Source: DATBSL01 sp963729875 (GTDB taxonomy: Bacteria > Acidobacteriota > Vicinamibacteria > Fen-336). From it: a stretch of DNA of 64,000 bases. A program made the position numbers and the translations under genes. Positions 54,034-63,613 of the stretch are shown piece by piece. The notes under the pieces were generated by a model, which saw only the letters and a program-made list of their open reading frames with translations, did not search any database and was not told the origin of the DNA. Numbering within the stretch: the first letter of the stretch is position 1; the number at the start of each line of letters is the position of its first letter. Location: the NCBI GenBank assembly GCA_963729875.1, contig CAVSPR010000009.1:620001-684000 (forward strand), read 5' to 3'.

Positions 54034-57000
54034 TCAGAACTGGAAGCGCGCCGAGAACTGCATGAGGCGCGGGTCGCCCGAGAGGCTGCGGATCTGCCCG
54101 ACCGTCGCGGTGTTCGAGATGTTGGAGTCGGGCAGGCCCAGGTTGACGGTGTCGAAGACGTTGAACACGTCCCAGCGGAGGCCGAGGCGGGTGCGGCCCA
54201 TCGGGAAGCTCTTCTGCAGGCTGAGGTCGAGGCTCTGCCAGTCGGGCCCGCGCTGCGTGTTGCGGCCGGAGTTGCCGAAGGTGCCCGAGGGCACGGCCTG
54301 GTAGTCGGCGGGCTCGAACCACTTGTCCACCGTCTTCGGCCCCTCGCCGCTGCCGACGACGTTCGGCAGCCCGGTCATGCCCTGGCCGACGTTGTTGCTG
54401 CCCTGGGTGACCGTGAACGGTCGGCCGGAGCGGTAGGCGTAGATGCCCGAGACCGTCCAGTCGCCGAGGACGGCCTTCGTCAGGCCGGTGCTGCTCTTCG
54501 CGAACGGGAGCTCGACGACGAAGCTGCCGACGAAGCGGTGGCGCGTGTCGTAGCCGCACGGGCCCTGCCAGGCCGCGAGGTTGTCCTTGTCCTGCGGGAA
54601 GCTCGGCGAGCCGCCCGTCGAGAGATGCTCCGCGCTCTGGTCGGTGCAGTCCGACAGCGTGTAGGCGAGGCTGAACCCCCAGCCCTTCGAGAAGCGGCGC
54701 TGGAAGCCGAGATCCAGGCCCTTGTAGCTCGAGGTAGCGTCCTGGCGGCGCCACTCGACGAAGCCGAAGTCGGGGTAGGGCAGGGCCCCGCTGCCGCCCG
54801 CGGGCTGGTTGAGGTTGACGAGGTTCGCGAGGTGGCGTCCCTCGGTCCCGACGAGGTCGAGCGAGGCCACGTACGAGCCCGCGAACGACTTCTGCACGCC
54901 CACGCTGAACTGGTGAATGGTGGTCTTTGACGCGTCCGCGTCCGCGGCGCGCAGGCGGATGCGGCGGTAGTCGATCTGGCTCGCGTCGAGGAAGTTCGCG
55001 GGGAAGCCGTCCTCCAGGAAGAAGAGCGGCGTCGTGGTGGAGCTCGTGGACAGGCTGTTGTTGATCAGCCCCGGTGGGTTCAGCGCGAGCTGGTCCTCGC
55101 TGCCGATGCGGTCGAAGATGTTGAAGAAGATCCCGTAGCCGCCGCGCAGCACGAGAGTCTCGGTCGCCTGGTACACGACGCCGATGCGCGGGGCGAAGTT
55201 GTTCGTGTCGGCGCGGACGAGCCCGCGCTCCTCGAGCGAGCCGTCCGTCGCGAAGAAGACGCTCCCGCTCCCCGCCGGGTCGAAGTTGGCCTGGTGGTTG
55301 TCGGCCTCCAGCGCCGGGGTGATGAAGTCGTAGCGGAGGCCGAGGTTCAGCGTCAGCTTCGGGCCCAGGCGCCAGTCGTCGCCCACGAAGAACGACGTCG
55401 CCCAGTGCCGCTGGTTCACCACGAAGACGTTCGACAGCTGGGCGTCCGCCGTGTAGCCGAGCAGGAAGTCGGCCACGGAGTTCCCGGTGAAGCGCCCGCG
55501 GTAGCGCACCGAGCCGCGCATCGCCGGGACGTCCAGGTACTCGTTCTTCATCGGGGCGAGCACGTTGATCCCGAGCTTGAACTGGTGGTCGCCCTTCAGC
55601 CAGGACAGCGTGTTGAGGAACTCCCACTGCTCGGTGTGCTGGAACTTGGGCAGGAAGTCGGGCGAGCCCATGCGCCCGAGGCCCCCGCCGCCGAAGTAGC
55701 CGTCGATCGACGTGCCGATGACCCCGCCGGCGACGAGCGGGTCGTCGGGGACGCCCGGCACCTGGGCGCCCGCGGGCGCCGCCTGGCCGAAGGGCTGCTG
55801 GACCGCGTCCGAGTCGACCGCGCTGTAGGAGAAGCGGAACTCGTTCACGACCGAGGGGCCGAAGATCCGCGTCCACCCCAGCACGAGCGCGTTCGAGGTG
55901 ATCGCCTGGTCCCCGAAGGCGGACGTGCCGGTGCCGTCGATCACGCCGCCGAAGACGCCCGGGATGGACCGCTCCCGGTCGGTGTAGATGTAGCGCAGGA
56001 AGAACGTGCTCTGGTCGGAGGCCCGGAAGTCGAGCTTGCCGGTCACGCGGTCGGCGTCGTCGGTGACGTTGGCGTCGGGCCGGACGTAGTTGTTGGTTTC
56101 GTTGGTGTTGGGCTCGGGCAGCAGGGCGAAGATCGCGGCGGCCACCGGGTCGATCCGGCCCGGGGGAATGACGTTGTTGGGGAAGGGCTGGCCGGTGAGC
56201 GGGTCCCTGACGGCGCTCGTGAAGACCCCCTGCCGCTCCGCCATCGTCGGCACGCGCGTCGAGCGTGTCGTGCCCCGGGTGATCCGGGTGCCCTCGTAGT
56301 CGACGAAGAAGAAGAGGCGCTCCTTGAGGATCGGGCCCCCGAGGTTGAAGCCGAACTGGTCCTGGTCGTTGCTCGGCTTGGGCAGAGCGGCGAGCCCGCG
56401 CTCCGTGCGGAAGTCCTCGTTGAAGTAGGTGTTCGAGTCGAAGCGCTCGTCGCGGAAGTAGTAGTACCCGCTGCCGCTGAACGCGTTGGTGCCCGACTTG
56501 GTCATCACCGAGATCGCCGCCCCCGGCGAGCGCCCGTACTCGGCCGCGTACGGGCTCGTCACCACCTTGAACTCCTGGATGGCGTCGATCGAGGGGCGCG
56601 AGACCTGCGTCGTCAGCTCCTGGACGTTGGTCGAGATCGAGTTGTTGTCGACGCCGTCGAGGAGGTAGTTGTTCTGGAGCGAGCGGTTCCCGTGCACGTT
56701 GACGCCGCCGGTGCGTCCGGCGGCGGTGCCGCCGCTCTCCTCGGTGAAGCGGTCGCCCTGGACGCCCGGGACCAGCACCATGAGGTCGTCCCAGTTGCGG
56801 ACGGCGAGCGGCAGCCGGGAGACGGCGCTCTGGTCGATCACGGAGCCGACCGCGGCCTGCGAGGTGTCGAGGAGCCGGGCCGGCTCCGTGACCGTGACGG
56901 CCTCGCTGATCCCGCCGACCGCGAGCGTGAAGTCGATGCGCGCCCGCTGGCCGACGTCGAGGATCACCGCGCGCGCCTGCGAGCCGAAGCCCGGCGCCTC

Positions 57001-57231
57001 GGCCTGCACGGTGTAGGTGCCGGGGATCAGGCTCGGCGCGAGGTAGGCGCCGTCGGAGGTCGTCCGCACGCGCGTCACCGCCTTCGTGGCGTCGTGGGTC
57101 ACGGCGATCGAGGCCCCGGCGATGACCGCTCCCGCGGGGTCCTTGACCGTTCCGGTGAGCGTCGCCCGGTCCACCTGGGCTTGCGCGGGGACGGCCAGCA
57201 GCACGAGGGCGGCGAGGATCAGGCGCTTCAT
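54034..57231 (-). CDS. TonB-dependent receptor, Oar-like
   Basis: 1065 residues, unbroken. Signal peptide (LILAALVLLAVPAQAQ), then carboxypeptidase-regulatory fold (LTGTVKDPAGAVIAGASIAV, SDGAYLAPSLIPGTYTV), a plug domain (ALIDQSAVSRLPLAVRNW-like region near 150, GVDNNSISTNVQELTTQ near 195, SPGAAISVMTKSGTNAFSG near 240) and a long aromatic-rich barrel ending in ARFQF with terminal Phe. Oar-like receptors transport large ligands and in myxobacteria are needed for development. It is longer than the receptor at 2797 and lacks the small companion gene. GGAGG lies 5 bases before ATG 57231. Confidence 0.93.
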   Translation of the reverse strand: MKRLILAALVLLAVPAQAQVDRATLTGTVKDPAGAVIAGASIAVTHDATKAVTRVRTTSDGAYLAPSLIPGTYTVQAEAPGFGSQARAVILDVGQRARIDFTLAVGGISEAVTVTEPARLLDTSQAAVGSVIDQSAVSRLPLAVRNWDDLMVLVPGVQGDRFTEESGGTAAGRTGGVNVHGNRSLQNNYLLDGVDNNSISTNVQELTTQVSRPSIDAIQEFKVVTSPYAAEYGRSPGAAISVMTKSGTNAFSGSGYYYFRDERFDSNTYFNEDFRTERGLAALPKPSNDQDQFGFNLGGPILKERLFFFVDYEGTRITRGTTRSTRVPTMAERQGVFTSAVRDPLTGQPFPNNVIPPGRIDPVAAAIFALLPEPNTNETNNYVRPDANVTDDADRVTGKLDFRASDQSTFFLRYIYTDRERSIPGVFGGVIDGTGTSAFGDQAITSNALVLGWTRIFGPSVVNEFRFSYSAVDSDAVQQPFGQAAPAGAQVPGVPDDPLVAGGVIGTSIDGYFGGGGLGRMGSPDFLPKFQHTEQWEFLNTLSWLKGDHQFKLGINVLAPMKNEYLDVPAMRGSVRYRGRFTGNSVADFLLGYTADAQLSNVFVVNQRHWATSFFVGDDWRLGPKLTLNLGLRYDFITPALEADNHQANFDPAGSGSVFFATDGSLEERGLVRADTNNFAPRIGVVYQATETLVLRGGYGIFFNIFDRIGSEDQLALNPPGLINNSLSTSSTTTPLFFLEDGFPANFLDASQIDYRRIRLRAADADASKTTIHQFSVGVQKSFAGSYVASLDLVGTEGRHLANLVNLNQPAGGSGALPYPDFGFVEWRRQDATSSYKGLDLGFQRRFSKGWGFSLAYTLSDCTDQSAEHLSTGGSPSFPQDKDNLAAWQGPCGYDTRHRFVGSFVVELPFAKSSTGLTKAVLGDWTVSGIYAYRSGRPFTVTQGSNNVGQGMTGLPNVVGSGEGPKTVDKWFEPADYQAVPSGTFGNSGRNTQRGPDWQSLDLSLQKSFPMGRTRLGLRWDVFNVFDTVNLGLPDSNISNTATVGQIRSLSGDPRLMQFSARFQF

Positions 57232-57282
57232 GGGAACCTCCGCGGCTCGGGTGGGGTCCGGCTGGGATCGTGGGTGGGCGGA

Positions 57283-57288
57283 ATCCTA
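57283..57288 (-). promoter_or_regulatory. -10-like element of the second TonB receptor gene
   Basis: On the minus strand TAGGAT is preceded by TG and, about 19 bases upstream, by TTGCCC. It would start a leader of about 45 bases that contains the GGAGG ribosome binding site. Divergent from TAGAAT (57357-57362) of the plus-strand gene at 57376. Confidence 0.35.
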
Positions 57289-57375
57289 CACCGGCGAGGC
57301 GCCCGGCGGGCAAGCCGGGATGCGGCTCCGGAAGCGTCGCCCCCCCGGGGGGAGGGTAGAATCCCGCTCTCCCCG

Positions 57376-58677
57376 ATGACGCCCCTGCTCTTCCCGCTTC
57401 TCCTCGCCGCGGCCCCCCCGCTGCACGAGCATTCCTTTCGCCTGGAACGGGCGGCGGAGGCGGTGGCCGTGATCCGGGCCTCGTGCGAGCGCTGCGACTG
57501 GGGGGAGAAGGGCCGCGAAGCCGCCGTGCTCGCGCTCGCCCTCGACGGCGGGCACTCGCAGCACCTCGTGCTGACCCGCGGCGCGCACGGGGAGTACCGC
57601 GTCCTGCTCGGGGCGCTCCCCGGGGGCGAGCACCGGCTCGTCCTCGCGCTCGATTCGAGACGCTCGGCGCGGCGGGTGGGGACGGTGCGGGTCGAGGGCG
57701 TCGACGTGGAAGCCGTGGCCGCCGGCGAGCCCGGGCGCGAGGAGCTCGCCCACGCGCCCATCGTCCACACGCGCCGGGGCTCGCTCGACCGCTTCTCGGA
57801 CGCGCCCCTCGTCGCCTGGGTCGAGACGCGCCCGGCCCGGGACGGCGGGCAGGAGCTGCGCTACTCGATCGTCTTCAGCCACGAGGACGGCGGCACCCCG
57901 ATCGACCGGCTGATGGCGACGTGGGGCCGCTCGACCGACATCGAGCTCGTGTACGCGGTCGAGCTCGACGCCGCGGGCGGCGTGCGCAGGGCCGAGTACC
58001 AGGGCGAGGACCACGTGATGACGCCGTTCGCGGGCCGGCGCGAGGGCCGTCACCCCGTGCTGTACGTGGCGACGCGGAACAACATGCTGAGCGACCACGG
58101 GCGGGCGACGCCGCGGGTGGCGCTCGCCCCGGTGCCGTTCTCGCTCGACGGCGTCTCGCGCGAGGCGGTGATGGACGCCCACCCCTGGACGTACGGCGTC
58201 TCCGCAGCGGAGGCGAGACGGGAAGGCCTCGTGCGGGACGCGGCCGCGCCGGGCTCGAAGCGCATCCCGGACCCGCGCCGCTTCGCCTACCTCGAGGCCT
58301 GCGCCCGCGTGACGGACGCGCGCCTCGCGCTCGAGGTCGGGGTGCCGGGCGCGAGCGGCGGGCTCGCTTGGCGGGCCTCCGACGCCGGAGGCGCCGACTT
58401 CCGCGTCGGTCGGAGCGGCTGCTTCCGCGCGGCGGTGGCGCTGCCGCCGGGAGAGGCAGCGGCCGACGTCCGCGCCGTCCGCGTGCGCGCGCACACGCGC
58501 CCGCCGGGCCGCGACGAGCCGGCCCTGCCGCGGGGTTCCGGCTCCGCCCGGGTCGAGCGCGTCAACCGCCTGTTCGGCCTCGGGCCCGACGGCCGGCCGG
58601 GGCCGAACCTCTTCAGCTGGACGGGAGGGGCCGACCTGGTGCCCGACGGCCCGGCCCTCGAGCTCCCGGTTCGCTGA
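57376..58677 (+). CDS. Exported protein of unknown function
   Basis: 433 residues; MTPLLFPLLLAAAPPLHEH is a short signal peptide. The body is rich in beta strands: HSFRLERAAEAVAVIRASCERCDWG at the start (with a CERC pair), RPVLYVATRNNMLSDHG-like centre, WRASDAGGADFRVGRSGCFRAAVALPPGE, and LFGLGPDGRPGPNLFSWTG near the end. The FSHEDGGTPIDRLMATWGRSTDIELVYAVELD segment is conserved-looking, but I cannot place the family. TAGAAT (57357-57362) is a likely -10 element. Confidence 0.65.
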   Translation: MTPLLFPLLLAAAPPLHEHSFRLERAAEAVAVIRASCERCDWGEKGREAAVLALALDGGHSQHLVLTRGAHGEYRVLLGALPGGEHRLVLALDSRRSARRVGTVRVEGVDVEAVAAGEPGREELAHAPIVHTRRGSLDRFSDAPLVAWVETRPARDGGQELRYSIVFSHEDGGTPIDRLMATWGRSTDIELVYAVELDAAGGVRRAEYQGEDHVMTPFAGRREGRHPVLYVATRNNMLSDHGRATPRVALAPVPFSLDGVSREAVMDAHPWTYGVSAAEARREGLVRDAAAPGSKRIPDPRRFAYLEACARVTDARLALEVGVPGASGGLAWRASDAGGADFRVGRSGCFRAAVALPPGEAAADVRAVRVRAHTRPPGRDEPALPRGSGSARVERVNRLFGLGPDGRPGPNLFSWTGGADLVPDGPALELPVR

Positions 58678-58712
58678 CGAGCGAGCGGCGGGACGGTCCC
58701 CGAGCTGACGGG

Positions 58713-59216
58713 CTACGGCAGGCGCATCTGGCCTCGGGGCGCGACGCAGGAGGCGCCCTCGAGCTCGAGCAGCGCGCGCTTGACCGGCAGCCCCCCGCCG
58801 AAGCCGGTGAGCGAGCCGTCGGCGCCGATCACGCGGTGGCACGGGACGACGATCGGGAGGGGGTTCGCGCCGTTCGCGGCGCCGACCGCGCGCGAGGCGG
58901 CCGGCCGGCCGATGCGGCGCGCCAGCTCCGCGTACGAGATCGTCTCGCCGTACGGGATCGCGGCGAGCGCGCGCCACGTCGCCCGCTGGAACTCGGTGCC
59001 CTCGGGCGCGAGCTTCAGCGAGAACGTGCGGCGCCGGCCGGCGAAGTACTCGGCGAGCTGCGCGCGCAGCTCCCGGAACGGCTCCGGGTCGCGGACCCAG
59101 CCCGCCTCCGGCGCGTGCGCGCGCCCTCGCTCGGGGAAGTAGATCCGGCGCAGTCCGGAGTCGTCCGCCACCGCGAGGAGCGGGCCGACCGGGCTCTCGA
59201 TCTCGTCGTAACGCAT
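58713..59216 (-). CDS. ogt: Methylated-DNA--protein-cysteine methyltransferase (Ogt)
   Basis: Repairs O6-methylguanine by moving the methyl group to its own Cys. 167 residues; the active site VPCHRVIGADGSLTGFGGGL has the acceptor Cys126, preceded by the helix-turn-helix (PYGETISYAELARRIGRPAASRAVGAANGANPLP). The ATG at 59216 is 2 bases past the end of the ada-alkA gene, so the two are one operon and together make a complete alkylation-repair set. Confidence 0.95.
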   Translation of the reverse strand: MRYDEIESPVGPLLAVADDSGLRRIYFPERGRAHAPEAGWVRDPEPFRELRAQLAEYFAGRRRTFSLKLAPEGTEFQRATWRALAAIPYGETISYAELARRIGRPAASRAVGAANGANPLPIVVPCHRVIGADGSLTGFGGGLPVKRALLELEGASCVAPRGQMRLP

Positions 59217-59217
59217 G

Positions 59218-60741
59218 TCAGCCTCCGTGGGCGTGCCGCGCGCGGCGGCCGTGGTCGCGGGCCGACGCCTCGGCCCAGAGGTGGAAGACCGCGTAGCCGC
59301 GCCAGGGCCGCCAGGCCTCCGCGCGGGCCTCGAGCGCGCGCGTCGCGAGGGGGCCGGGCCCGCCGGCGATCTTCCGCAGCACGAGGTCGGCGGCCGGGAA
59401 CGCATCGGGCTCCCCGAGCCCGCGGAGCGCCACGTACTGCGCGGTCCAGTCGCCGATGCCCGGCAGCGCGCGCAGGCCGGCGACGACCGCGTCGGCCGGG
59501 CCGCCGAGGTCGAGGCGGCGCTCCGCGACCGCCGAGGCCAGAGCGCGCAGCGCCGCTTCCCGCGCCGACGTGAGGCCGAGGCCCCGCAGGTCGGCCCCCG
59601 CGAGCGCCGCCGGCGCCGGAAAGCAGTGGGTGAGCCCGTCGATCGGCGCCGCCAGCCGCGAGCCCGCGCGCTCGACGAGGCGCGCGGCCAGCGTTCGTCC
59701 GGCCGCGACGCTCACCTGCTGGCCGAGGATCGCGCGCACCGCGCACTCGAACGGGTCCCACGCGCCGGGGATGCGCAGGCCCGGCCGCCGTCGCACGAGA
59801 GGGCCGAGCAGAGGGTCGGGCTCGAGCGCGGCCCGGACCGCGGCGGGATCGGCGGCGAGGTCGAACACCCGGCGCGCGTCGGCGGTCAGGCGGTGCAGCG
59901 AGGCCGCCGGGGCCCCGTCGACCCGCAGCTCGAGCGCGTCGAGCGCCGCGCTCCGGCCGCGCCGGCGGGAAGCGGCCGGGCCGACCCGCACCACCGCCGT
60001 CGCGCCGTCGAGCGCCACCGTGCGCGCGTAGCCGCCGTCGTCCACGCGCTCGACGCCGGGCAGCGCGCGGGCCGCGAGGAACTCGAGCACGTGGTCGAGG
60101 TCGTAGGGCGGGCGCAGCGCGAGCCGGAGCGAGAAGCCGGCGCTCCGGCGCTCCTGGCCGGCGCGGCCGAGTCGGCGCAGCACGCCCGGCGGCCGCCCGT
60201 ACGCGGCGAGGAACGCGGCGTTGAACCGGCGCAGCGAGCCGTAGCCGGCGGCGAGCGCGACCTCGGTGAGCGGCAGGGCGGTCTCGTCCACCAGCCGCTT
60301 CGCGAAGTGGAGCCGGCGCGTCTGGGCGACCGCGACCGGCGACGCCCCCACGTGCGCGACGAACAGCCGGTGCAGGTGGCGCGAGCCGATGCCGAGCCGC
60401 TCCGCCAGCGCGTCGACCGGCGCCTCGTCGAGCGCGCCCTTCTCGACGAGGGCGAGCGCCCGCCGCACCAGCGCGGACGTGCCGAGCCAGGCCGGCGTGC
60501 CGGGCGCCGCCTCCGGCCGGCAGCGCAGGCACGGACGGAACCCGGCGTCGGCGGCGGCGGCGGCGGACGGGTAGTAGCGCACGTGGGCGGCGCGCGGGGT
60601 GGGGGCCGGGCACACCGGCCGGCAGTAGATCCCGGTCGACGTCACCGCGACGAAGAAGCGCCCGTCGAAACGGGCGTCGCGGGACCGCCGGGCCCGGTCG
60701 AGCACGGTGCGGGCCGGCAGCGCGGCGGCGGTGGGATCCAT
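59218..60741 (-). CDS. Ada regulatory/DNA-phosphotriester repair domain fused to AlkA glycosylase
   Basis: 507 residues. Ada zinc domain with Cys40, Cys44, Cys71 and Cys74 (GIYCRPVCPAP and RPCLRCRPE), the first Cys being the methylphosphotriester acceptor; AraC-type helix-turn-helix at about 90-180 (LHRLFVAHVGASPVAVAQTRRL); AlkA domain from about 200, with LPGIGDWTAQYVALRGLGEPDAFPAAD carrying the catalytic Asp. The Ogt domain of E. coli Ada is missing and is provided by the next gene. Methylated Ada should activate this operon. TAAGCT lies 6 bases before the ATG, no ribosome binding site. Confidence 0.95.
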   Translation of the reverse strand: MDPTAAALPARTVLDRARRSRDARFDGRFFVAVTSTGIYCRPVCPAPTPRAAHVRYYPSAAAAADAGFRPCLRCRPEAAPGTPAWLGTSALVRRALALVEKGALDEAPVDALAERLGIGSRHLHRLFVAHVGASPVAVAQTRRLHFAKRLVDETALPLTEVALAAGYGSLRRFNAAFLAAYGRPPGVLRRLGRAGQERRSAGFSLRLALRPPYDLDHVLEFLAARALPGVERVDDGGYARTVALDGATAVVRVGPAASRRRGRSAALDALELRVDGAPAASLHRLTADARRVFDLAADPAAVRAALEPDPLLGPLVRRRPGLRIPGAWDPFECAVRAILGQQVSVAAGRTLAARLVERAGSRLAAPIDGLTHCFPAPAALAGADLRGLGLTSAREAALRALASAVAERRLDLGGPADAVVAGLRALPGIGDWTAQYVALRGLGEPDAFPAADLVLRKIAGGPGPLATRALEARAEAWRPWRGYAVFHLWAEASARDHGRRARHAHGG

Positions 60742-60747
60742 GACCAG

Positions 60748-60753
60748 AGCTTA
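60748..60753 (-). promoter_or_regulatory. -10-like TANNNT element of ada-alkA
   Basis: On the minus strand TAAGCT ends 6 bases before the ATG at 60741, so the transcript would begin at or very near the start codon. I see no good -35 match, which fits an activator-dependent (Ada-controlled) promoter. Confidence 0.5.
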
Positions 60754-60791
60754 CGTCCGGCCCGTCCCGCGCACTAGCCGTTTTCGGACGT

Positions 60792-60813
60792 GCTCGCCCT
60801 CCCCCGGGCGAGC
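60792..60813 (-). terminator. Hairpin between the amidohydrolase and ada-alkA genes
   Basis: GCTCGCCC (60792-60799) pairs with GGGCGAGC (60806-60813), 8 base pairs with a 6-base loop, located 25 bases after the stop of the amidohydrolase on the minus strand. No T tract follows closely, so termination strength is uncertain. Confidence 0.4.
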
Positions 60814-60838
60814 GACGCCCGCGACCCTGAAGGCTGCG

Positions 60839-62554
60839 CTACCGCGCGATCGGCACGAGCTCGACGCGCCGGAAGTGGATCTCGCCGCCCTCGGACTGCA
60901 AGGCGATCCGGCCGGGGAGGACGGTGGCGCCGTTCGCCTCGTTGACCTTCTTCCCGTTGACGAGGACGACGATCGAGGGGCCGTCGAGGGTGATCTCGTA
61001 GACGTTCCACTCGCCCTCGGGCTTCTCGGCCCCCTCGGCCTTCGAGAAGCCCACCATGTCGCCGAGCGTGGGGTCGCCCTTCTTCTCCCGCCGCCGCGCC
61101 GGGTCGCCCTCGATCGCCATCCCCCAGAAGCCGTAGAGGTCCCCGGCGTCGCCACTGCGCAGCTGCGCCTCGATCGCCCGTGGGACCGGCTTCGGCTCGC
61201 CGTTCACGCGCATCAGCACGCCGGAGTTCGGCGTCTTTCCGAGACGAGCGGCGGCGCCCGGGGCCCAGCGCCACTCCACGACGAGCCGGAAGCTCGTGTA
61301 GTCGGCAGTCGTGTGCAGGTAGCCGACGGGCTCGCCCTTGCACACGAGGAGCCCGTCCCGGACGCTCCAGACGTCCTCCATCTTCACCTTCGGGTCCGCG
61401 AGGAAGTGGCCCCAGCCGGAGAGGTCCTTCCCGTTGAACAGGCGGACGGCCGGCGGCTCGGCGGCCACCCCGGGGGAGAGGGCCAGGCCCGGGATGATCC
61501 TCTCCGCGTTGCCGTGGTAGAGCTTCTCCAGGACCTCGCGCGGCAGCCCGAGGCAGCGGACCGTCTTGCCGCGGTACTCCATCTCGCCCTCGGTCGAGTA
61601 GTACCGGAAGTCCTGCCGGTACGAGTCCTCGAGGCCCCGCGCGAAAGCCAGCCGCTCCTGCGCGGAGCTCTCGCGCTGCGGGTCGGGGGCGCGGGTCCGG
61701 TCGAGCCCGTAGAGCACGCGGTCCTGGTAGCGGACGAGGAAGGCGCGCACCTTGTCGGAAGGCTGGCGGGTCAGGTCGACGGTCCGCGCCGAGCAGTCGA
61801 CGTAGAAGTTGGGGTAGCGGTCGAGGCGCCGGGCCACCTCGTCCACGTCGTGCTCGAGGCTGCCGAGGTGGGCGCCGATCACGGTGAGCCGGGGGTACCG
61901 CTCGAGGATGCGGTCCCGGGAGGCGACGATCTCCGCGTGGGAGGGGAACCCGGCGCGGCCGTAGAGGTGCCACTCCGGGTTCTTCGAGTAGTACCCGTAG
62001 TGGACGCCCTGCGGGTCGAGGGGGAGCCAGGCCTCGAGCGGCTCGGCCAGGTGGGCGAGGAGCGGCTTGTCGCGCTCCACGAGGTACGCGTAGATCGGGT
62101 CGAAGAGGGGGGCGTCGGGCAGGATGAACCGGCCCTGCCGGTCCTTGATCTCCATGCCCACTTCCTTCCAGATCTTGACCATCAGCGCGCCCTTCTCGAA
62201 CGACGCGTCGAGCCAGCGCTTGACCTGGTCCACCCAGTCCGGGTCGTCGCGGCGCGTCAGATCGAAGGTGGACGCGAACGGGAAGCGCTGCCGGCCGTAC
62301 TTCGCCTGCTGCTGCTCCGCCATCGCCTCGGCCCGTCGCATCCGCTCCACGTCCGTCCCGCGCACGCAGACGTTCACGATGCGGAAGCGGCAGCGGTCCA
62401 TCATCTCCACGACCTCGGGGACGTCCTCGAAGATGTGGGAGTGCACGTCGATCTTCGGGATCTCCTCGAACGCCGGCGGGGACCCGGCGAGCGCCAGGGC
62501 AGGCGCGGCGAAGCTGATCAGCACCATCGAAAGGACGACGCCCGGCAGGCGCAT
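60839..62554 (-). CDS. Exported amidohydrolase fused to a DUF1080 (3-keto-disaccharide hydrolase) domain
   Basis: 571 residues from ATG 62554, which has GAGGAGGAG upstream. Signal peptide (LPGVVLSMVLISFAAPALALA); amidohydrolase-2 domain at about 30-370 with the metal motif KIDVHSHIFE and VIGAHLGSLEHDVDEVARRL, GLDRT near 285 and YHGNAERIIPG near 345; then a DUF1080 beta-sandwich (VRLFNGKDLSGWGHFL, YTSFRLVVEWRW, SGVLMRVNGEP, GRIALQSEGGEIHFRRVELVP). DUF1080 modules bind or hydrolyse sugars. The open frame begins 10 codons earlier, at 62584, but the ribosome site favours 62554. Rhodanese coding continues into its start region. Confidence 0.88.
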   Translation of the reverse strand: MRLPGVVLSMVLISFAAPALALAGSPPAFEEIPKIDVHSHIFEDVPEVVEMMDRCRFRIVNVCVRGTDVERMRRAEAMAEQQQAKYGRQRFPFASTFDLTRRDDPDWVDQVKRWLDASFEKGALMVKIWKEVGMEIKDRQGRFILPDAPLFDPIYAYLVERDKPLLAHLAEPLEAWLPLDPQGVHYGYYSKNPEWHLYGRAGFPSHAEIVASRDRILERYPRLTVIGAHLGSLEHDVDEVARRLDRYPNFYVDCSARTVDLTRQPSDKVRAFLVRYQDRVLYGLDRTRAPDPQRESSAQERLAFARGLEDSYRQDFRYYSTEGEMEYRGKTVRCLGLPREVLEKLYHGNAERIIPGLALSPGVAAEPPAVRLFNGKDLSGWGHFLADPKVKMEDVWSVRDGLLVCKGEPVGYLHTTADYTSFRLVVEWRWAPGAAARLGKTPNSGVLMRVNGEPKPVPRAIEAQLRSGDAGDLYGFWGMAIEGDPARRREKKGDPTLGDMVGFSKAEGAEKPEGEWNVYEITLDGPSIVVLVNGKKVNEANGATVLPGRIALQSEGGEIHFRRVELVPIAR

Positions 62555-63529
62555 GGCTCCTCCTCGAGGGTGCGATCTTGACACGATCCGGCCCGGGCCG
62601 GGTCGCTACGGGAGGGTTTCGCGGCCGCCGGGTTCACGACCGGCAGGTCCTCGCGGCCGCTCCAGTCCTCGAACGACCCGTCGTAGAGCCTCGCCTCGTA
62701 ACCGAGGATCCTCGCCGCGAGCCACACCAGGCTCGCCTGCTGGCCGATGTGGCAGTACGACACGACCTCGGACCCGGGCCTGACCCCGGCCGCGGTGAAG
62801 ATCTCGCGCAGCGCGGCCTCGTCCTTGACCTTCGTGCCCTCGATCAGCGAGGTGAAGGGCACGTTGACCGCGCCCGGGATGTGGCCCGGCCGGGGTTGGC
62901 CTCCGCCCTCGCCGTTGTAGAAGCGCGCGTCGCGCGCGTCGACGATCGTGGCCCCCGGCGCCGTCGAGGCGCGCCTGGACGTAGGCGGCGTCGGCGACCA
63001 GCCGCCCCCCGTCCTTCGCCACGGCCGTGCCCGGCGCGACGGTCGGCGTCTCGGTGGACACGGGCCGCCCCTCCGCCTTCCACGCGTCGAAGCCGCCGTT
63101 CAGGATCGAGGCGCGGCCCCCGAGGCCGAACTGCTCGAGGGTCAGCAGGGCGCGGGCGGTCTGCTGCACTGCGGTCCCGGAGTAGACCAGCACGATGCGC
63201 GAGTCCGGCGCGAGGCCCAGCTCGCCGAAGACGGCGGTCGCCTGCTCGAGCGCGGGCAGGTCGTAGGTGCCGTCGGGCGTCGACGGCGCGTAGGCCTGGG
63301 CCCACAGGAAGCGCGCCCCGGGGACGTGACCCCTGCGGTACTCGCGGCGCGTGCCGGCCACCTGGACGACGACGAGGCCGCGGTCGGCCTGGTGCTCCTG
63401 GAGCCAGGCGGTGCTCACGAGCCACGGCTCGCGGGCCGCCGTCGCTCCGGCATCCGGGGACCGACCCTGCGCCAGGCCGTGGCTCGCGCCGCTCGTCAGG
63501 AGGAACACGGCCGCAACGACGGTTCTCAT
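62518..63529 (-). CDS. Exported rhodanese-type sulfurtransferase, two domains (one frameshift)
   Basis: About 336 residues. Signal peptide (MRTVVAAVFLLTSGASHGLAQG); N-terminal rhodanese domain with Ser in place of the active Cys (LVYSGTAVQQTARALL near 115), then the frame breaks near 62965 and the second domain follows: IVDARDARFYNGEGGG, HIPGAVNVPFTSL and active loop SYCHIGQQASLVWLAARILGYEARLYDGSFEDWSG with the catalytic Cys. SseA-like thiosulfate or mercaptopyruvate sulfurtransferases have this layout. Usual C-terminus (PVVNPAAAKP) lies near 62610; the frame runs on to 62518, overlapping the amidohydrolase start, perhaps through another lost base. GGAGG lies 5 bases before ATG. Confidence 0.85.
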
Positions 63530-63613
63530 GCTCGCCTCCGGCTGCGATGGCTTCCGGGACCATCGTAACCCGACACCGGGGGCGGGTCCTCGACGATCGT
63601 CTTCCCGCGCGGC

